Positions 57,189 to 64,000 of a stretch of DNA of 64,000 nt are shown piece after piece. The stretch comes from Jackrogersella multiformis (Eukaryota; Ascomycota; Sordariomycetes; Xylariales; Hypoxylaceae): positions 1,488,001 to 1,552,000 of the forward strand of contig CADCXD010000009.1 in the NCBI GenBank assembly GCA_902806575.1. Direction: 5' to 3'. The position numbers were made by a program, and so were the translations under genes. The notes below the pieces were generated by a model, which was not told where the DNA came from, ran no database searches, and saw only the letters and a program-made list of their open reading frames with translations. The first letter of the stretch is position 1, and each line of letters opens with the position of its first letter.

Positions 57189-58499
57189 CTTGCAATTGTC
57201 TTGCTCGTTGGAGTGTAGACACGGGGGCTTCTATATTTCTGCGTCAGACAACTCGGAGCCTACAGGAAAACAGGAAAGAAGGCAGCTTTACAATCTTGTA
57301 CAAACAAAGGGTCCTCTGTAAGATGGGCCACAAAGGGAGGCTGACGCGAGAAAGGGATTCGGGTCGTTAGCCCCGGCCAATATCGGCAAGATTATATAAT
57401 GGACAGCCACGGTGAGACCTCAGATACCGAGTAATTAGCCTTCGCGGTATGGGTCTGATCGTATCGAGCTAGAATAAATAAATAAGAATCCACGGCTCCA
57501 CGATTCCGCATACCCTATCCCTTGTTTTCTCAAACCCCACAATGTCATTAGGTCCCCTAAGTGGAGGAGCTCAGGTGGCTAGCCGGGAGTAGAACAGATT
57601 CCGTACCGTGTGTGCTTGGCAACCCCAGATATTAAAGGTTACAATCCGATCTAATAGTATGAAGCTTATCTGCTTCCGTTTAATTCATATTCTTAATTGC
57701 CTGGTAGTCTTTTTGGCAAGTCTTCTATAGATCCCTACCTAGTATATAGGTAGGCACCTAATTATCTTCCTTTTCTACCTACACTAGGTACCCTACCCAG
57801 GTAAAGAAAGTAGATACCCCAAGACTAGAAATTTGGAAAGACCTATTCTTCGCAATCACTCCCCGCTGTAGGACCTCGGGCACGCTCGGTTAGGGATATT
57901 GAAACCCATAATTTACCGAATAAGCTAGACCCCAGAATGGTAGAATACCCCGGCCAAGACACCCTGAACACTGTCGTATCCCTTGACGTTGGGGTATGCC
58001 GGCCACCAATAGGAAAATTCCTTCGAATTTAGGTACCTAGATACAACTGCGGTGTCTCGTTCGAGGATCCCAAGCCACGGTCATCCCTGTTTCTCTCTTC
58101 GACGTCGCCTGCTTGTAGACCACAACTTGAGCCTCATTCCATACGCATTGCTTACTGAGAAAGGCTGAATATTTAATATAGGGCAGATTGGTTGGAGTCT
58201 ATATGATTTGGACTGTTATGTGGTGCCAATGGCCGAAATCCAATATATTAATCCGTCATAGCAAGTTGAGGCATTAACTTGATATTCGATTTTGAAGAGG
58301 AACCGACAGACAGTCGTGTCTATTCCTCATTGGCATTCTATTCGAGAAGAAATATCTCTGTGGTTTTTTAAGATAAAAATACCAGCTTATTCCATCCAAA
58401 CAGGGAACCCGGCGGCGTCAGACATGACAACGTGTGATAAGGGTAATAAGACTTGGAATTGTAGTTTAATTTCGAGTAATAATTCTTTATGGTTTTAAG
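57189..58499. other. Intergenic region before the AT island
   Basis: No gene is supportable. It is of normal composition up to about 58500, with CCTAGG-type words near 57740, 57786 and 58035. It ends in a T-run at the border of the AT-rich island. Confidence 0.55.
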
Positions 58500-61400
58500 G
58501 TCCTTGCCTTTTTTTTTTTCTTGCGAAGGAAGGCGTAATGATTTATATGTATATAATTTGAATATTTTTTTAAATGTTATTAATGCCTTTTTAATTTTAT
58601 TAGTTTAGTTTTATATATATTAATTAAGTCTTTTAATTAACTTTATTTAATAATTTTATTTTATAAGTTTTAATATATTTTATATTTATTAATTTATATA
58701 TATTAATTATATTTTATTTTATAAAACTTATTTATATAATATTAATTTTCTTTTTTTAATATTTATTTTTAAGTATATTATATAATTATAAAATCGTAAA
58801 GTTTATTAACGTATTATTCGTGAAATAATTTAATTATTACTTTTATTTTTTTATTAAATATATACTTATAAAGTTTTTAAGTTTAATACTTTTTAATTAA
58901 TTAATTTTTTTATTTTATAAAATACTTTATTTTACTTTAATTTTTAATAAAGTTTATTACTTATTTTATTTAATAATTTTTAAATTTTATTAAAGTTATT
59001 ATATATAAAACTTAATTAAAGTTAAAAAGTTTTTAATTATTAACGTAATAAAATTTAATAAATAAAATATAAAACGAATTATATATTTTTTATTTTTTAA
59101 AAAAAATAAGTTTTATCGCGGTAAAAGAGATTATTTATTAAATCTTAAAAAGGTTTAAAAGCTTTTTATTTAATTTTTTAACGAGGCGTTTAATTTTAAT
59201 ATTTTTTACGTTTAATATTACGAGTTAATTTATTTCGAAAATTAATATATTTTTTTATCGTTTATTAATTTATTTTTTTATTTATTAGCGGCTTTATTTT
59301 AAGTATTTTTATATATTTTAATATATTTATATTATTTAATATATATATAATTTACTTTCGAAATTACGTAAAATATTTATAAAAAAATTATAAATTATTA
59401 AGTAATAATTATAATTAATATAAAAAAAGGTAAGTTATATTAATAAAAAAGTAATGTTATTATAAATAAATTTTATAATTATAAATAAATCTTTTTAATT
59501 ATTTATTTTATAATTAATAAAAGCTTTAAAATAAACTTTTAAATTTTAATTAAAGCGTTTTATTTACTTATCGGTTTATAAGTAAAATATAATATTTATA
59601 CGAGATTTAATATTTATTAATTTAAGAATGTTTTTTTAAATATAAAACGTAAACTTAAAATTTTTATTAAAAATAATATTTAAGGGTATATCGTATAATT
59701 TTTAATATTATTTAACGAAAATTTTAATTAAATTATTAGACTTTTTTTTTTACTTTAAAAAAAATAAAATATATTATTTTAAAAAATAAATTTATTATTA
59801 CTTAAATAAAGTTATAACCGTTTAATAAAAGAAAGTTAATAATAAAATTTATTATTATTATTAATTAAAGTTTATAATATAATTTTATCGGTTAAAAATA
59901 TTTATATAAGGCGTAATAAAAGATTTTATTTTATTAATATTTTAAATAATTTTATACGTAATTTCTGATAATGTTTTTAATATTTAATTATTAAAAGTTT
60001 TAAATAATTAGTTTTAAAGTTTTATTTATTCTTATATATTCGGTAATAAAAATATTATATTTAATGGAAATAATTTCTTTTTAAAATTTCGTTAATATTT
60101 AAAATCTTTTCTTTTAATATAAAAAATTATTTTATAAAGTAACGTTTTTAAAAGGATTTTTAACTTACGTAATATATTTTAAGTTATTAATAATTACTTT
60201 TTTTTAATCGTTTAATAAAGTTAAGAACTTAATTAAGTATAATAAAATTATAAATTTTTTTTAATATAACGAGGATAATTATTAAAAAGGTAAATAAAGT
60301 TCTTTAAAAATATAAAAAATATTTATTTTATAAGTTAATTTTTAACTTTTCCCTTTTTAAATTAATATTACGATAATTTTAAAAGAATATCGGCCTTATT
60401 ATTTTATTTATTTAATCAATAATTAATTATAAATTAATATAATAAAAGTTTTTATACTTATTTAATTTAACGTTAATTTAAAACTTTAATTATTATAAAA
60501 TAAGTTAAATTTTAATAATTTAAGTAAATTTTAATTCGATATTTAATTTTTTTTAAGTATTAATATTATTTTCCGAAAAAGTTTATTATAATTAATAATT
60601 TCTTATTATAAATTTTATAATTTATTTTTACCGGTGTAAATTTACGAAAATAATAAGTTATAAGTTTAAATTTGCTTTATTTATTTTTAAAAAAAAACGA
60701 CGTTAATAATATAATTTAAAGCATTAATTTCGATATAAATTTATTTTAAAAGGTTAAAATAAGTTATAATAAAGGCTTAAGTAAAATAAAATTTAAGTTT
60801 TTTAGAAAATTTATTTATTTCCTCGGTTTATTTTTAATCCTTTTTATTTTTTTTATTTACGTTAATAATTAATTTTATTATTTTTAAGAACTTTTTTATA
60901 AATCGTTAATAAAAGTTTATAAAGCCGATAAATTATTAAGATTTTTTTAATAATTTAAACGTTTTTTAATTATTAATATAATTAATTTTATTTTATATTA
61001 TTAAGATATCGTTAAATTTAATAATATAATTAAGAAAGTTTATTTTTCAAACTTTTTAAAAGTATTTTTATAAATTAATTATAAAGTAAAATTTTATAAA
61101 TTTTTTTAAAATTTCTTTAACGATTTTATCGTATTTTTTTATAATATCCGTATAAATAAAAAGGTTATTTAAGTATATTAAGAAACTTAAATCGATAAAG
61201 TTTTAAAAAATATTATTTATTATAAATTAAAAAGTTATAAAAGTATTAATTAATTTAAAAAATATAATTAAATATTTAAAAAAACTATACTTATATTAAA
61301 AAGTTATTTTTTATTTATTTTCTTTTTTAATTTTAATAAAGTAAAATCTTAATTTAAAATTAATTTTAATAAATCATTTTACAGTTTTAAAGTAAGTTTA

Positions 61401-64000
61401 TAATTTAAATATTAAAAGTATAAAGTACCGGATAAAAATAATAATATTATTTAAGCTTTTATAATTTACCACGAGCCGAAAAAGGTTTTAAAGATTTAAT
61501 TTATTTATAAATATTATAAGTGTTATATAAAATAAAGTTAATTTTTTAATACGTTTATTATTAAGTATTTTGTTTAATTATAATTTTAATATATTAAATT
61601 CCTTTTCGCTTATAACGTAAAAAAGTCCTTAAAAAAACATCTTTCCTTTTTTAAAAATTAATAATATAATTTTATGGTTAATAATTTAAGAAACGTTATT
61701 TTATTTCCTTTATTATAATATATATAAATTTATAAAATTCCTTAAGAATTTTTTTTAATATTTCTTTTATTTCGATATTTTTTATTACCGTTATATTAAT
61801 TAACTTTTTTAAGTTATATAAAGTTAAACTGGTATAATATTTCCGATAATAAAAGGAATTAAATTTAATCTTTTTAAAATTTAAAAAAAAGTTTATAAAT
61901 TTATAAACTTTTATTTATTATTATAGTATAATAATATTATATTTATTATTTAAAGCGTTTATCTTAAAATTAATTTTAAAAAAATGGTTTTTTTAATAAT
62001 AAAAAATAAAAAAATCGATATAATAACGTTTTATAAAAGGGATTTAAGTTAAATTAAAAGCTAATATAAGTTATATATGTTATTTTTTAATAATCGGTAA
62101 TTTTTATTTCCTTATTTTAAAAAAAGATATTATTAAAATTAAACTTCTTAAATTTAATAATACTTATATTTAATATTTTTTATTATTATTTATTAATATT
62201 ATATTAATAATAAGTTTATATTTAAAAGTTAATTTTAAGTAAAGTTTTTTTATAACTTTTATTTTATTTTTAATTAACTTTTTAATTATTACGGCTTAAT
62301 AAATTTTACCTTAATTTAATTATAAAATTTAATAAAGTATAACGTTAAAGTTATTTAAAAATTTAAATTTAAATTTTCGATTTTTATAATTTAAGGATAA
62401 AATAATTCCCGTAAAGTTATATTTATTTATACCTTTTTTTATAATAAAAGTATAAATTAAATATTATTATTTTAAAGTTATTTTATAAAGGATATTTTAT
62501 TTAAATTTAATAATAAATCCTTATTATTAACGTTTTTTTTAACGAAATAAAAAAAAATTTAATAATTATTACGTTTATAACGTTAATAAGATTTTTTATC
62601 TTTTTTTTATTAATTTATATTTACTTAATTAATTTTTTAAAGCATTTTTATTATTAAATTAAACCTTATTTTTTTAATTTAATTTTAATTTACTTTCGTT
62701 TTTAAGTTTATTATTATTTTTTAAGGATTAATTTTCCTTTTTACGGTTAATTTAACTTAATTTTAAAAGCTTTTAAATCGAAACGAGCCTTTTTTTTCCC
62801 GAAATACCGGGGTTAATTAACATGTTTTTATATATTTAACTTACTTTTTAAATAACGACGAAGAATTTTTTATTTATATTTAAAAATTTCTTTTATTTAA
62901 AATAAATTAATTTAATAATTTCGTTAAAAAAAGTTTTAACGATATAATTTTAAAATGTCGTTTTAAATTATTAAATTATTTTATTAAAGTTTAATAATTT
63001 AATAAAATATTAAATAATATTCTTTTAATATTTAAGTTTATTTATTTTTTTCGAGTTGCGATATTTTTCCGAAAAGTTTATAAAATGTTTTTAAAAAGTA
63101 ATAACGTATATTATTTAAATATTAAAAACCTTTAACCGCATAATTTAACTTTTATATTATTAATATTATAATTATACTTTTTTAAATAATAACGATTTAA
63201 CTTAATTAATATAATAAAAATCTTTAAAAAAACTTTTCGTATACGTTTTTAAATATATTTTAACTTTTATTTATTAAGTTCGAAATTTTAAAAGATCTTT
63301 ATTATTATAAATAATAAGTTTATTAAGTTATATTAAATTAACGGTAATTATAACGTAAAAAAAATAAATTAATCGTTTTAAAGTTTTAAATAATCGGTTA
63401 TTATTACTTTAAAATAAAATTTTTTTATCGTTATATAAAAGCGTAAGATTACCTCGAGGTAATTTTTTAAAAAAATCTTTAAGTAATTTAAGGTTTTAAG
63501 ATTAATTATTAAAATCGAAATCGCTTAAATTATTATTAAATGCTCCGGCGGCTTTTTTAAAGGAAATTTCTCTTTTATTACTTTTAAATATAAAAGGGTT
63601 AACTTTAATAAAATAAAATTATATTTAAGCTTTTTTAATTATTTTTTTAACTTAAACTTATAAAAGGGATTATAAAAAGAAAAGGTTTTTTATTCGAGCT
63701 TTCGAGTTAAAGTATTTAATAAATAATATTTTAAAATATATTAAGTTTTTTCGATTAAAAAGATTTAATTTAATTAACATTTTTAATATTATACGCTTTT
63801 TAATGTTTTTTAAAACAAAATTAATATTAATTAATTTATTAAAGGTTAATTAAGTATTAAATTCGTTAAAAACGGCTTAAATATAAGCTTTTAAATTATT
63901 AAATTAACGATAAATTTTTACGTTAATATATATAAAGTTTATATATTTTCTTATAAAAAAATCATTAATTTAAGATTTTTTAATATAAGTTTAATTTATT
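58500..64000. repeat. AT-saturated RIP island (repeat-derived)
   Basis: From about 58545 to the window end almost every base is A or T. The dinucleotides CA and TG are nearly missing while CG survives; for example I find none of either in 59101-59400. This is the expected end state of repeat-induced point mutation, which turns CpA into TpA on both strands. It contains no ORF above about 60 codons. Minus-strand translation still shows Ty3/gypsy pol remnants. Confidence 0.9.
60876..61250 (-). mobile_element. RIP-degraded Ty3/gypsy retrotransposon, RT core and RT/RNase H connector
   Basis: Read on the minus strand, 61250-61231 resembles the N-A-P-A-T-F-Q region. Position 61175-61146 gives YLNNLFIYTD, where the RT active-site YLDD has both Asp turned to Asn by G-to-A changes. 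Position 60931-60876 gives FIGFINFY, a stop, then RFIKKFLKI, the conserved motif of the RT/RNase H connector in Ty3/gypsy elements. Distances and order fit a normal pol. Stops replace Gln, Arg and Trp codons as RIP predicts. The element thus runs right to left, with gag/protease expected above 61.3 kb and RNase H/integrase below 60.8 kb. I could not identify the LTRs. Confidence 0.72.

Overview
The window is a piece of nuclear genome from a filamentous ascomycete. I would place it in the Sordariomycetes, although the sequence alone does not prove the order. The genes carry short GT..AG introns of about 50-360 nt, the housekeeping proteins are of fungal type (PET191, TAL1, Cu/Zn SOD1, a Rom2-type Rho1 GEF, a P-type H+-ATPase, mitochondrial uS14/MRP2, a 2EXR protein), intergenic DNA is full of the self-complementary motif ACCTAGGT, and the last 5.5 kb is an AT-saturated island with the footprint of repeat-induced point mutation (RIP).

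Layout. 1-28 kb is a core block of widely spaced conserved genes: PET191 (+), an ApaH-like/PPN2-type phosphatase (+), transaldolase (-), Tudor-SN (-), SOD1 (-), a 4.4 kb stretch without a gene, the Rho1 GEF (+), and a divergent plasma-membrane H+-ATPase (-), which is convergent with the GEF. 28-42 kb is accessory DNA. It holds a tubby/LURP-one-like protein with PY motifs, an intact haem-dependent oxidative N-demethylase-like gene (DUF3445), and then a graveyard of a methyltransferase pseudogene, an MFS fragment, an ABCB transporter without its first membrane half and a fragment of an FAD/NAD(P) oxidoreductase. This looks like a decayed transport/secondary-metabolism neighbourhood. 42-48 kb holds two small secreted proteins, a 2EXR protein, a three-copy interstitial telomere repeat and a stand-alone transposase-type HTH protein. 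48-57 kb returns to conserved genes: a mitochondrial membrane TPR protein (Mgr3-like), an Arb2-domain protein, uS14m, a small hydrophilic four-exon gene and a 4-coumarate-CoA ligase-like enzyme ending in a peroxisomal AKL signal. 58.5-64 kb is the RIP island. On its minus strand I can still read the reverse-transcriptase core and RT/RNase H connector of a Ty3/gypsy element.

Most multi-exon models were built by hand by joining exons at GT/AG sites and checking that reading frame and family motifs continue. Exon boundaries are therefore inferences that RNA-seq could test. I saw no CRISPR array, rRNA gene or convincing tRNA. The genes do not form one pathway. The closest to functional groupings are mitochondrial biogenesis (PET191, uS14m, Mgr3-like), cell-wall integrity and plasma-membrane energetics (the adjacent convergent GEF and H+-ATPase), and the decayed accessory cluster.
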